The notes beneath the pieces are model-generated. The model saw nothing but the letters and a program-made list of their open reading frames with translations, was not told where the DNA came from and ran no database searches. This document shows, piece after piece, positions 1-8,070 of a stretch of 64,000 nt of DNA. Position numbers and translations under genes: made by a program. Every line of letters begins with the position of its first letter. Position 1 is the first letter of the stretch. Source of the DNA: Bacillota bacterium (GTDB lineage Bacteria; Bacillota; Clostridia; Lachnospirales; Lachnospiraceae); assembly GCA_023434365.1 (NCBI GenBank), contig JAEYSV010000056.1, positions 1 through 64,000 of the forward strand. The letters run 5' to 3'.

Positions 1-154
1 GGCCAAAGTGCCAACGACTTCATACAGTTGCTCATTGAACTATGTCTTGTATCACTTTAATTTACTTTGTAATTGTGCAAATTGACTAAGCCAAGTTTTC
101 TGAAGGGCTTTTGACGCCCTAATCCTATGATATAGAAATGCTCCGCCGCATGCG

Positions 155-178
155 TAGAGTTTCGCTAGCGAAACTCTA
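155..178. repeat. 24-bp perfect palindrome, copy 1 of an intergenic repeat
   Basis: A perfect palindrome whose half-site is TAGAGTTTCGCT. Its 22-bp core recurs at 38542-38563. Just upstream, positions 136-146 (AAATGCTCCGC) also recur near the second copy at 474-484 of that kilobase (38474-38484). Both copies are in gene-free DNA. The rest of positions 1-188 holds a small hairpin with arms AGGGC/GCCCT at 104-120 and no gene I can support. The shared pieces suggest a dispersed intergenic repeat family; whether it acts as a terminator, RNA processing site or mobile miniature element cannot be told from two copies. Confidence 0.75.
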
Positions 179-188
179 TCTTATTACG

Positions 189-1205
189 TCATACGATATT
201 AGTACTTTTGCCCTTTTTGAACTGGCAAAAGAAAATTCCTACAAATACTGGAAGATAGAATGTTATTAACCGCCAGAAAATAATTGCGATGGCTACAAGT
301 CCTGGTTCGACAAAGAAGATACCAAAGAACAGATAAAAACTTCCCTCTGCACCGCCAGATGCTCCTGGTAATGGTACAAAACTTGACACCATTAAAACAA
401 AGGAACTAGCCGCTAGAATACTAAAGAATGGAACATTTACAATATTGAGTGCCATACAGATACAGTATGGAATAGCAAAAAAAGCAGTTAATTGTAACGT
501 TGATATCAATATTGTTCTAAGCAATACTCTCTTTTGATTCATTAATATTTTAAAACCACAATGGAATTCCGTTATATGTTTGACAGCTTTTTGTGTTGAT
601 AATTCTATATTCTTAACTATATGCATGCGAGAAAGTATAACTAGAATCCCTTTCACTAACTTTGTAGTGATTTTAGGATAGTATCCAATCATGATTAAAC
701 CAATTATAACTAACACGTTAACTCCAAATCCGATAAATACTAAGTATCCGATTTTAGAAATCTGCCCCATGAAAAAGCTGAATCTTCCTATCAGCATAAT
801 GGTAGAGTAGATTACCAAAGAGCCCTGATAAACTATAAATTTCATCAACAGAATACTGGAAGCTTCTCCAAGATGAAAGGCTTCTTGCGTCAAATAATAT
901 AGTTGCATTGGTTGACCACCGCTGGCAAATGGAGTAATGTTGTTAAACAGTTGTCCGACCATCGTTGTCTGAAACGCTTTTAAAAAACTCAACCTACGTT
1001 TAATGCTGTTGGCGGTACAGTATAAAACACCACTTTCGAGTAACCAGTAGAGTAACATACAAAGGAAACCGACCATTAGCCAGCTAAGCCTAGCATTCTT
1101 TATTACAGTAATTAGCTTTGTCATGTCATTAGTAAAATACACAAATAGTAACATAGCAATCGAAGCTATTGATATAAAAATAAAATTGAATTTATTAGAT
1201 TTCAT
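189..1205 (-). CDS. YbhN/MprF-type integral membrane protein (lysylphosphatidylglycerol synthase TM-region family)
   Basis: 338 residues, strongly hydrophobic, with about eight membrane segments. The conserved family block is near residues 90-115 (NNITPFASGGQPMQ), and the PLPGASGGAEGSF block near residue 278 is typical of the UPF0104 / MprF flippase domain (PF03706). There is no soluble aminoacyl-transferase domain, so it is the stand-alone membrane form. Such proteins flip or bind lipids, or serve polyprenyl-linked sugar transport; the substrate here is unknown. It is transcribed alone, away from the next gene. The ATG is preceded by GAGGGGC on the minus strand, a weak but usable ribosome binding site. 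Confidence 0.8.
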   Translation of the reverse strand: MKSNKFNFIFISIASIAMLLFVYFTNDMTKLITVIKNARLSWLMVGFLCMLLYWLLESGVLYCTANSIKRRLSFLKAFQTTMVGQLFNNITPFASGGQPMQLYYLTQEAFHLGEASSILLMKFIVYQGSLVIYSTIMLIGRFSFFMGQISKIGYLVFIGFGVNVLVIIGLIMIGYYPKITTKLVKGILVILSRMHIVKNIELSTQKAVKHITEFHCGFKILMNQKRVLLRTILISTLQLTAFFAIPYCICMALNIVNVPFFSILAASSFVLMVSSFVPLPGASGGAEGSFYLFFGIFFVEPGLVAIAIIFWRLITFYLPVFVGIFFCQFKKGKSTNIV

Positions 1206-1398
1206 AGCGGCCCCTCATTATCTTAATGTGTATAAATATATACTTACCATATTTTATTATAATTATGCTGTAGTTACAAGGGCACATAATCAACTGTAAG
1301 AAAACCTTAATACTTAAACGGGAGTAGGAATAATATTTATGTCTTGTGCCAATATAGTAATTAAAACCACATAACATAGAAAATATGGCTACAATTTG

Positions 1399-1441
1399 TT
1401 GACATCAACTCTATATTGATGTATACTTTGAATATCAAAGT
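1399..1441 (+). promoter_or_regulatory. Consensus promoter with a FabT-like operator
   Basis: TTGACA (1399-1404), a 17-bp spacer, then TATACT (1422-1427), close to the sigma-A consensus. The palindrome ACTTTGAATATCAAAGT (1425-1441) overlaps the -10 element and the expected start site, which is where a repressor would sit. It closely resembles the FabT (MarR family) fatty-acid-regulator palindrome described in streptococci (AGTTTGATTATCAAATT type). A second short inverted repeat, CATCAA/TTGATG, lies between the -35 and -10 boxes (1403-1421). The rest of 1206-1523 is AT-rich with no supported gene. Confidence 0.6.
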
Positions 1442-1523
1442 AATTATTACATTGTTGAAAAGTTCACATAATATAGAGAATAATGCAAGGCATTGATATG
1501 GGCTAAAAGATAGGAGGACGCAT

Positions 1524-2612
1524 ATGAAATTACAACCACTTATTATTGGAGATTTAGTAGTTAAGTACCCTATTATTCAAGGGGGAATGGGAGTTGGTGT
1601 TAGTCGTAGCCGGTTAGCAGGAGCGGTTGCTAAAGTCGGAGGGATGGGCATAATTAGTACGGCACAGATAGGCTATGATGAACCGGAGTTTGAAAAAAAT
1701 GCGCTTCTGGCTAATTTTAAAGCAATAAAAAAGCATGTTAGATTGGCAAAAGAACAAGCGGAGGGTGGCGTTGTTGGTGTTAATATTATGGTTGCAACGA
1801 AACGGTATGAAGATTATGTTAAAACCGCGATAGAGGCTGGTGTTGATGTGATTATTAGTGGTGCCGGACTTCCTGTTGACTTGCCAAAATATGCAGAAGG
1901 TAGTAAGGCTAAGATAGCGCCCATTGTATCAAGTGTCAAAGCTGTAAATGTAATCCTTCGTATGTGGGATCGTAAATATGCAAGAACGGCAGACTTTGTC
2001 GTAATTGAGGGCCCTTTGGCCGGTGGTCACCTTGGATTTGCACCTAAAGACTTGGAAGATATCAATGCATTAGATTATGATACACAAATTCAAGAAATGA
2101 TTGCTGCAGTCAAAGTATTTGAAGAAAAATATAAGGTAAAGATTCCTGTTATCGTGGCAGGAGGAATCTTCGACCATGAGGATATTTTACATGCTCTTTC
2201 CTTGGGTGCTGATGGAGTTCAAATTGCTTCACGTTTTGTTGTAACGGAGGAATGTGATGCAAGCGAGGCGTATAAACAGGCATATTTAATGGCTAAGTCA
2301 GAGGATGTGAAAATTGTGGTAAGCCCTGTTGGAATGCCAGGAAGAGCAATACTAAACCCATTTATGGAGAAGGTAAAGATTATGAATGTGCCTGTAACGC
2401 GTTGTCATAATTGTCTGGAACATTGTAATCCAGCTACAATTCCATACTGTATTACAAAGGCATTAATCAACGCAGTAAAAGGGGACCTCAAAGAAGGATT
2501 GATTTTCTGTGGAGCCAATGTGGATCGGCTTCAGAAAATGACAACAGTGCCTGAATTAATGGAGGAACTTGTTGGAGAAAGCATTGCAATAATGAAAAAG
2601 AAAGCAATATAA
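1524..2612 (+). CDS. Nitronate monooxygenase / FabK-like FMN enzyme
   Basis: 362 residues, a TIM-barrel FMN protein of the nitronate monooxygenase/enoyl-ACP reductase II family. Visible motifs: QGGMG (19-23), GGHLG (167-171, phosphate/FMN loop), VAGGI (211-215) and GADGVQ (229-233). It is longer than FabK of about 320 residues. The extra C-terminal part carries four cysteines at 294, 297, 301 and 309 (C-x2-C-x3-C-x7-C), a feature of some clostridial members that could hold metal or an Fe-S cluster. The start follows AGGAGG. The upstream FabT-like operator hints at a lipid-related role, perhaps enoyl-ACP reduction, but nitronate oxidation is equally possible from sequence alone. Confidence 0.8.
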   Translation: MKLQPLIIGDLVVKYPIIQGGMGVGVSRSRLAGAVAKVGGMGIISTAQIGYDEPEFEKNALLANFKAIKKHVRLAKEQAEGGVVGVNIMVATKRYEDYVKTAIEAGVDVIISGAGLPVDLPKYAEGSKAKIAPIVSSVKAVNVILRMWDRKYARTADFVVIEGPLAGGHLGFAPKDLEDINALDYDTQIQEMIAAVKVFEEKYKVKIPVIVAGGIFDHEDILHALSLGADGVQIASRFVVTEECDASEAYKQAYLMAKSEDVKIVVSPVGMPGRAILNPFMEKVKIMNVPVTRCHNCLEHCNPATIPYCITKALINAVKGDLKEGLIFCGANVDRLQKMTTVPELMEELVGESIAIMKKKAI

Positions 2613-2692
2613 CATATTATTTTTTCGTCTACTGTAATATAATATAGAGTATAGTACTATGATTATATTTTATGGAAGGCGTAGGAAGCGAT

Positions 2693-3868
2693 ATGACAAA
2701 TTGGTTAGTTAAAACGTTCATAAAGAATAGTGATAAGGTTCAGAATCCAACAGTACGGACTCAATACGGAGTATTGGCCAGTATTGTTGGAATTTTTTGC
2801 AATATTATATTAAGCGTTGTTAAAATGGTGATAGGTTTTATGATTGGAAGTATCTCAGTTACCGCCGATGCATTTAACAATTTATCGGATGCAGCTTCTA
2901 ATATTGTCAGCTTTGTTGGGGTTAAGCTTGCTAATCGTCCAGCAGATAAGGAACACCCATTTGGACATGGTAGATATGAATATATCGCTGCTTTTATAGT
3001 TGCATTCTTAGTTCTTCAGGTGGGATTTACCTGCTTACAAAATGCTATTAAAAAGATTATTAATCCAGAGGAATTAAATTTTCAACCACTATTGGTAGGT
3101 ATTCTTTGCCTTTCTATTCTTATTAAAGTCTGGTTGGGTTTCTTTAACAGAGGACTAGGAAAACGAATCAATAGCGGTGTGCTAAAAGCAACAGCTACAG
3201 ATGCTTTTGGAGATGTGATAATTACGACGGCAACGGTAGTAGCGCTAATTATTGGAGAACTAAGTGGATTAAACATAGATGGATATATGGGGCTCATTGT
3301 TTCAGCCTTTGTTTTATACGCGGGATTTAATATAGCCAAGGAAACTCTAGAGCCACTGCTTGGTGAAGCGGTAACTCCAGAAGTATACCAAAAGATAACG
3401 AATAAGGTTCTAAGTTATCAAAATGTGGTTGGTTGTCATGATTTGATAGTGCACAATTACGGCCCAACCAAGACAATGGCAACCATTCACGTGGAAGTTC
3501 CTAAAACGATGGAAATGGTAGCTGCCCATGATTTGATAGATAAAATTGAGCGTGATATCTTAAGACAGATGAATATATTTCTTGTAATTCATATGGATCC
3601 CATTGAACTAGATAACAAGATGGTGAATCAACTCAAAAAGCTAGTGCAGGAAGTAATGTCAGAATGCGATTCGAATGCATCTTTACACGATTTTAGAGTT
3701 GTGAATGGAGAAGAGCATATTAGTATCATTTTTGATCTTGAAGTACCCCATGAATACAGTCTGCAACAGGAAGAGCAATTAGTCAAAGAAATAGTTAGTA
3801 GGATGGAAGAAAAGGATAGCAGGTACCAATGTATAATAACATTGGAACATGGCTTTGTTGCTCATTAA
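2693..3868 (+). CDS. Cation diffusion facilitator (CDF) family metal transporter
   Basis: About 391 residues. Six membrane segments fill the first ~215 residues, followed by a cytoplasmic domain. The metal-site signature ADAFNNLSDAASN in segment II and the HPFGHGRYE loop are typical of CDF zinc/iron/manganese exporters. The C-terminal part (VHNYGPTKTMATIHVEVP) is the CDF dimerisation domain, followed by a further domain of about 90 residues. I chose the ATG at 2693 because GGAAGCG precedes it; an in-frame ATG at 2672 would add seven residues but has no clear ribosome binding site. It ends tail-to-tail with sdaAA: one TTAA supplies both stop codons. Confidence 0.9.
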   Translation: MTNWLVKTFIKNSDKVQNPTVRTQYGVLASIVGIFCNIILSVVKMVIGFMIGSISVTADAFNNLSDAASNIVSFVGVKLANRPADKEHPFGHGRYEYIAAFIVAFLVLQVGFTCLQNAIKKIINPEELNFQPLLVGILCLSILIKVWLGFFNRGLGKRINSGVLKATATDAFGDVIITTATVVALIIGELSGLNIDGYMGLIVSAFVLYAGFNIAKETLEPLLGEAVTPEVYQKITNKVLSYQNVVGCHDLIVHNYGPTKTMATIHVEVPKTMEMVAAHDLIDKIERDILRQMNIFLVIHMDPIELDNKMVNQLKKLVQEVMSECDSNASLHDFRVVNGEEHISIIFDLEVPHEYSLQQEEQLVKEIVSRMEEKDSRYQCIITLEHGFVAH

Positions 3869-4737
3869 TATTTTCCTAAAGATTCTTTTACTTTTTCACC
3901 GGTTGGTGTTGCTGCCAGTCCGCCTTCACCTGTCTCTCTTAGGGAGCTGTCCATCTTGATTCCGACGCTTCTCATGGCATCAATCACTTCATCTACTGGA
4001 ATGGGGTTGCTTACTCCTGCGATTGCCATATCAGCGGCGGAAATTGCATTAACAGCACCTATGACGCATCGTTTTATGCAAGGGACCTCTACAAGGCCTG
4101 CAATAGGGTCGCAAACTAGACCGAGCAGATTTTTGATTGCATTAGAGATAGCACCTGCTATTTTTTCATTATCTTTTGTTTTTAAATAAGCTAGTGCACC
4201 GGCAGCCATAGCAGAAGCAGAACCAACTTCAGCTTGACAGCCTCCTTCAGCACCGCTGATAAAGGCGCGTGTAGCGAGTACTTGACCAATGCCAGCCATG
4301 ACATATAGAGCTTCAATGATTTCTTCACGGGAAAAATGCCCTAGCTCTAACAAGGTTAAAATAACGGCCGGAACAACACCACTCGAACCAGCTGTTGGGG
4401 CTGCAACAATACGTTTCATACATGCATTGTTTTCACCTGTTTTAATTGCACGTTCTATGGCTAAAGCATAAAACTCATCGCTATAAAGAATCTTTGCTTT
4501 CCGAGCATCGGACATTTTTTGCGCATCTCCACCAACCAGTCCGCTTGTCGAACGAAGGGAGCTATCATAAGAAGCATCAGATTCTAACATAGCATCTAGC
4601 ATGGCTTCCATCATTTTTTTAGATTCTTCTATAGTAACATGGCGATCTTCACAATCTTCCTTCAAAACTGCTTCATAAAAATTCAAATGATATTCTTCAC
4701 TCTTCTTTATTATTTGCTGAATTGATTTAAAACTCAT
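3865..4737 (-). CDS. sdaAA: L-serine dehydratase, iron-sulfur type, alpha subunit
   Basis: 290 residues from the ATG at 4737, which has AGAGAGG upstream. Catalyses deamination of L-serine to pyruvate and ammonia together with the beta subunit, using a 4Fe-4S cluster. Family motifs: AAPTAGSSGVVPAV, GAEGGCQAEVGSASAM and CDPIAGLVEVPC-IKRC, which supply the cluster cysteines. It lies 25 bp after sdaAB on the same strand, the normal two-gene order in Firmicutes. A longer reading from 4773 would overlap sdaAB and is less likely. The 3' end is convergent with the CDF gene, with a 4-bp overlap. Confidence 0.95.
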   Translation of the reverse strand: MSFKSIQQIIKKSEEYHLNFYEAVLKEDCEDRHVTIEESKKMMEAMLDAMLESDASYDSSLRSTSGLVGGDAQKMSDARKAKILYSDEFYALAIERAIKTGENNACMKRIVAAPTAGSSGVVPAVILTLLELGHFSREEIIEALYVMAGIGQVLATRAFISGAEGGCQAEVGSASAMAAGALAYLKTKDNEKIAGAISNAIKNLLGLVCDPIAGLVEVPCIKRCVIGAVNAISAADMAIAGVSNPIPVDEVIDAMRSVGIKMDSSLRETGEGGLAATPTGEKVKESLGKY

Positions 4738-4762
4738 ATTTTCAATCCTCTCTATTCGCACT

Positions 4763-5425
4763 CTAGTCATCAAGTGATAAATAGGTTACTTTATTGATGC
4801 CCTCAAGTGCTTCTATTTGTCTAATATACTCTTTTGGAACCTCCTGATCACATTCTAATATCATAACGGCTGCTAGTCCGCGTTTCTTTCGGTACAATTG
4901 CATGTTTGCAATGTTTATTCCCTTTTCTGCTAACATATTGGTTACTTTTGCTACATGTCCGGGTTGATCTATGTTGTGCACGATAAGGGTGGGAAAATCG
5001 CCGGAAAAATTAGCAGTGAGTCCATCAATACTTACGATGAGTATCAGCCCCCCACCCAGTGATGAGCCAATAATAGTAAGCTTACGACCAGAATGTCCTA
5101 TTAATCGAAGTTCGCATGAGTTTGGATGTACATTTTTTAGTGAAATTTCATGAAAAGAGAAAGTGAGGTTTTGTTCCTCGGCTAATACAAAGCTGCTTGG
5201 AATACGGGTGTCATCAGGTTTCATTCCTAAAAGTCCGGCAATTAAGGCCAGATCAGTACCATGCCCTTTTCCTGTCATATAAAAGGAGCCGTGAAGATAA
5301 ATCTTTGCTTCTTTGATAGGCTCTCCTATAAGTTTTCTTGAAATATAACCTATTCGAACAGCACCGGCTGTATGTGAACTGGAGGGACCTACCATGACTG
5401 GACCAATAATATCAAATACATTCAT
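4763..5425 (-). CDS. sdaAB: L-serine dehydratase, iron-sulfur type, beta subunit
   Basis: 220 residues from the ATG at 5425, which matches the usual length. The N-terminal signature FDIIGPVMVGPSSSHTAGA is diagnostic. The C-terminal ~75 residues (VHNIDQPGHVAKVTNMLAEKG) form an ACT domain that probably senses serine. First gene of the sdaAB-sdaAA operon. Start choice is uncertain: the ATG at 5425 has no good ribosome binding site, while an in-frame TTG at 5455 (ten extra residues) follows AGAAAGGA with tight spacing. Pyruvate formed here would feed the nearby PFOR reaction. Confidence 0.93.
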   Translation of the reverse strand: MNVFDIIGPVMVGPSSSHTAGAVRIGYISRKLIGEPIKEAKIYLHGSFYMTGKGHGTDLALIAGLLGMKPDDTRIPSSFVLAEEQNLTFSFHEISLKNVHPNSCELRLIGHSGRKLTIIGSSLGGGLILIVSIDGLTANFSGDFPTLIVHNIDQPGHVAKVTNMLAEKGINIANMQLYRKKRGLAAVMILECDQEVPKEYIRQIEALEGINKVTYLSLDD

Positions 5426-5494
5426 AAGTTTTTTACTTAGCCAAGAGTCTGGCAATTTTCCTTTCTGATAATATAGGCGAATGCTAGCATTAGT

Positions 5495-5638
5495 ATGTGT
5501 GAATCAAAGCCAGATTATAAATCATTTGAGTTGGAGTTTAATGTGGACAGTGATTGGATAATAAAGGAATTCCATTTACTACTTAAGAAAACCTCTTATA
5601 ATGCCGAATTATATAATGATATTATGACAATTAAATAG
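5495..5638 (+). CDS. Candidate small ORF, 47 residues
   Basis: An open frame in the gap between sdaAB and the glycerophosphodiesterase gene. It starts ATG-TGT-GAA and ends ATT-AAA-TAG, and the codons look ordinary for this genome (mixed charged and hydrophobic residues, acidic middle, FHLLLKK near residue 30). No clear ribosome binding site precedes the ATG and I recognise no family. It could be a small protein, the tail of a decayed gene, or chance. The same gap must also carry the promoters for sdaAB (-) and the downstream gene (+). Confidence 0.25.
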   Translation: MCESKPDYKSFELEFNVDSDWIIKEFHLLLKKTSYNAELYNDIMTIK

Positions 5639-5730
5639 TTTATAAAGTGATATATTATGACACAAAACTAACAACATTTTATTTGATAATAAGAATTAAG
5701 TAGAGAAACGTAAGATTAGGAAGTGAATAT

Positions 5731-6855
5731 ATGAGAAAAAAGAGAAAATTACATAAAGTGTTAGGTTTTAGTATGCTATGTGCAGTGGCTTCGTTGTTTA
5801 TTGTAACAAAACCGAGCAGCTATATTGCAACCAAAGTTTCGAGTGTAATGGTGAATGGTGGGATTACTGCAATTGATGTAACAAAATACAATCAAAAACT
5901 AATTGTTGGAGATACATATAAAGTCGTGCCAGTTATTACTCCGGCGGAACTTAGTACCAGTTTATTAGCATATGAATCATCGGATCCGTCAGTTGCTACG
6001 GTGGATGCACAAGGTAATGTTAAGGCGTTAAAAAGTGGCAGCGTTGTTATAACGATAAAAAGTACAGACCAAAGTAATGTAACTGCGATTATAAATATCG
6101 ATATAAAGAATTATTCTGATATCAAATATAATTATAATCAGTTTGTAGCTCATATGGGGCTTTCTACCAAGGAACCAGCTAATTCAATACCAGCATATGT
6201 TTCTGCAGGTCAAAGCAGCGGTTTTGTAGGAATTGAGAGTGATGTGAGAGAAACAAAAGATGGTGATTTTGTACTGTATCACGATGATAATCTGAGTGCT
6301 AGAACAGCAAAAGCAGGTATTGTTTCTCAGCTTACATTAGATGAGCTATTCGGATATACATTAACAAAGGGAACCAATATTACTGCATATACAAAGGATC
6401 CATTAAGACTTCCTACACTTACCGAATTCTTATATATATGTAAAGCTTATGGAGTGAAGCCTGTGCTTCATATCAAATCCATTACTGCAGCCGGAAGAAG
6501 TCGTTTACTTGACAAAGTTAGGGAAGCTGGAATGATGGAACAAACAATTATTACAGGCTCAAAGACCAACATGGTTGAATTTAGAAAATTGAGTAGCGAA
6601 ATTAACCTTTACTGGCTCTGTTATTTGTCAGAGGCAGTAGTCAATGAAGCAGTAAAGTATGATTTACATATTAATACGGATTATACTTATGTGACCAGTG
6701 ACCGTGTTGCATACGCAAAAGAAAAGGGACGAGTTGTTGGAGCCTGGACAGTTAACAATATAAACACAGTACGTAAGTTATTTCATAACGGGGTAGATTT
6801 TGTAACTACAGATAATGATTATTATAATAAGTATCCTGACTATCAGTTAAAATAA
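5731..6855 (+). CDS. Secreted glycerophosphodiester phosphodiesterase with a bacterial Ig-like (BIG2) domain
   Basis: 374 residues. A basic N-terminus (MRKKRKLHK) and a hydrophobic stretch to about residue 35 form a signal peptide or anchor. Residues ~45-125 are a BIG2 domain (ITPAELSTSLLAYESSDPSVATVD). Residues ~138-370 are a GDPD TIM barrel: AHMG, ANSIPAYVSA, IESDVRETKDGDFVLYHDD and a late VGAWTVN strand. The usual HRG motif reads HMG, so the arginine next to the catalytic histidine is replaced, while E-x-D and YHDD remain. Likely cleaves glycerophosphodiesters or teichoic-acid-like polymers at the cell surface. Good AGGAAG upstream; followed by a terminator. Confidence 0.88.
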   Translation: MRKKRKLHKVLGFSMLCAVASLFIVTKPSSYIATKVSSVMVNGGITAIDVTKYNQKLIVGDTYKVVPVITPAELSTSLLAYESSDPSVATVDAQGNVKALKSGSVVITIKSTDQSNVTAIINIDIKNYSDIKYNYNQFVAHMGLSTKEPANSIPAYVSAGQSSGFVGIESDVRETKDGDFVLYHDDNLSARTAKAGIVSQLTLDELFGYTLTKGTNITAYTKDPLRLPTLTEFLYICKAYGVKPVLHIKSITAAGRSRLLDKVREAGMMEQTIITGSKTNMVEFRKLSSEINLYWLCYLSEAVVNEAVKYDLHINTDYTYVTSDRVAYAKEKGRVVGAWTVNNINTVRKLFHNGVDFVTTDNDYYNKYPDYQLK

Positions 6856-6866
6856 TAAAATTAATG

Positions 6867-6915
6867 AAAAGTCTATAGTTTACATAAGATAATTTGTATA
6901 CTATAGACTTTTTTA
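6867..6915 (+). terminator. Intrinsic terminator after the GDPD gene
   Basis: Arms AAAAGTCTATAGT (6867-6879) and ACTATAGACTTTT (6900-6912), a 13-bp perfect stem with a 20-nt loop, continuing into a short T run. It separates the GDPD gene from the adenosyltransferase gene. Confidence 0.75.
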
Positions 6916-6931
6916 TATAGAGGAGGGTTTT

Positions 6932-7447
6932 ATGCTTCAAATTTATATAGGTGATGGCAAGGGAAAAACTACGGCTGCGGTGGGCCTAAGTATTCGATGC
7001 GCGGGAAGTGGAAGAAGAGTATTGTTTACTCAATTATTGAAGGATAACACTTCTAGTGAAATTAATGTTTTGAAAAATGTTACAGGCATTGAGTTTCTTG
7101 CGAATACCCCAATTGAAAAGTTCTATTTTCTTATGAGTGAAGAAGAAAAGCTAGAAACTAAGAGGATTATGTTAGATTCACTATCGAATGTGATTGAAGA
7201 AGTAATTAGAGAGCCTTATGATATGCTGGTAATTGATGAAGCATTAACAGCCTATCAACTAGGACTGTTGAATAAAGAAAGATTTTTAACCTTTCTTGTG
7301 GATAAAAAGGATGAAATAGAGATTGTCCTAACTGGGAGAGAGGCATCAGAGGAATTAATTGTGCTGGCGGACTATGTTTCTGAAATAAAAAAGATAAAAC
7401 ATCCATATGATCATAAGTTACCGGCAAGAAAAGGAATTGAGTACTAG
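6932..7447 (+). CDS. Cob(I)yrinic acid a,c-diamide adenosyltransferase (CobA/CobO/BtuR family)
   Basis: 171 residues. The N-terminal P-loop GDGKGKTTAAVG (residues 7-18) and the LVIDEALTAY block (~90-99) mark the ATP:corrinoid adenosyltransferase family, which transfers the adenosyl group of ATP to cob(I)alamin. Length fits the family (about 170-200). AGGAGGG precedes the ATG at 6932. No cobalamin riboswitch is visible upstream and no other cobalamin genes are in the window, so it probably serves salvage. It is a single-gene unit between two terminators. Confidence 0.92.
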   Translation: MLQIYIGDGKGKTTAAVGLSIRCAGSGRRVLFTQLLKDNTSSEINVLKNVTGIEFLANTPIEKFYFLMSEEEKLETKRIMLDSLSNVIEEVIREPYDMLVIDEALTAYQLGLLNKERFLTFLVDKKDEIEIVLTGREASEELIVLADYVSEIKKIKHPYDHKLPARKGIEY

Positions 7448-7501
7448 GAAAGAACTATAGAAGAGTCTATTTATAACGATTTTCATTATAAAGCGCAACA
7501 A

Positions 7502-7534
7502 AAAAACGGCTAAAATAATTAGCCGTTTTTGTTA
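7502..7534. terminator. Bidirectional terminator between the adenosyltransferase gene and tRNA-Gln
   Basis: Perfect 12-bp stem AAAAACGGCTAA (7502-7513) / TTAGCCGTTTTT (7519-7530) with a 5-nt loop. Read on the minus strand it ends in a run of seven T, so it can also stop the convergent tRNA transcript. Confidence 0.85.
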
Positions 7535-7555
7535 GAGGTTGTCTCTAATTAGAAG

Positions 7556-7627
7556 CTGGGCTACAAGGATTCGAACCTTGAGATGCTGGAATCAGAATCC
7601 AGTGCCTTACCGTTTGGCGATAGCCCA
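7556..7627 (-). tRNA. tRNA-Gln, anticodon CTG
   Basis: 72 nt on the minus strand. It folds as a cloverleaf: acceptor TGGGCTA / TAGCCCA plus discriminator G, D-arm with AAACGGTAAGGC, anticodon stem CTGGA/TCCAG with loop TTCTGAT (anticodon CTG, reads CAG) and T-arm CAAGG-TTCGAAT-CCTTG. CCA is not encoded. It stands alone with its own promoter, which is unusual only in that most tRNAs of these bacteria are clustered. Confidence 0.95.
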
Positions 7628-7658
7628 ATATCATAGTGCTTTGTTTCAAGCAAGGATT

Positions 7659-7687
7659 ATTATATCTGATAATTGTTTGAATTTCAA
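7659..7687 (-). promoter_or_regulatory. Promoter of tRNA-Gln
   Basis: On the minus strand, TTGAAA (7682-7687), a 17-bp spacer and TATAAT (7659-7664), 32 bp upstream of the tRNA 5' end. Close to the sigma-A consensus. Confidence 0.7.
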
Positions 7688-8070
7688 GTACAAATTTATA
7701 AATTTATAAAAAAATTTCATTCCAACAACTAGACACCTAATATAGGTCTTTATGCTTATTAATATAGAATCACTCATTGAAAAAGATATGTCGTAAGTAA
7801 AATTAGAACCTAGGTCTCTAAAATCGAATATTTCTTCAATAGTTCGTATAGAATACTAAAGTAGTCCAAAAATCTTGTTCTGTACGTAAAAAAGTACAAT
7901 TAAATGAGTTTTTGTATTCGCTACGTGTATTTACATTATCTTGATTTAATGATAAAATTTAACTTGCGGCATACCAATGTTATAAAAGTTGGTTTTATAT
8001 TCTGAATCCTATCTCAATATACGAGGTACATGATTCTATTAATATATACTTTAAAGGAGGATATACTTCA
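7688..8070 (+). promoter_or_regulatory. Long upstream region of the PFOR gene
   Basis: About 380 bp with no supported ORF. Visible elements are a possible promoter TTACAT (7931-7936), 16-bp spacer, TAAAAT (7953-7958), and two small inverted repeats: TGTAC/GTACA (7881-7898) and TATAAAA/TTTTATA (7981-7999). The latter would lie in the 5' leader of the transcript. The ribosome binding site AAAGGAGG just before 8071 is near-perfect, as expected for a very highly expressed gene. No known riboswitch fold was recognised. Confidence 0.4.

Noticed and set aside
1..60. Open frame from base 1 to a TAA at 58-60 that could be the 3' end of an upstream plus-strand gene
   Set aside because: Only 19 codons are visible and no family is recognisable; a hairpin at 104-120 lacks a T tract.
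1195..1377. 60-codon minus-strand frame upstream of the YbhN-like gene
   Set aside because: No ribosome binding site, odd composition, and it overlaps the start of a real gene.
7688..8070. Possible riboswitch in the long PFOR leader
   Set aside because: Only short inverted repeats are visible and no known riboswitch core was recognised.
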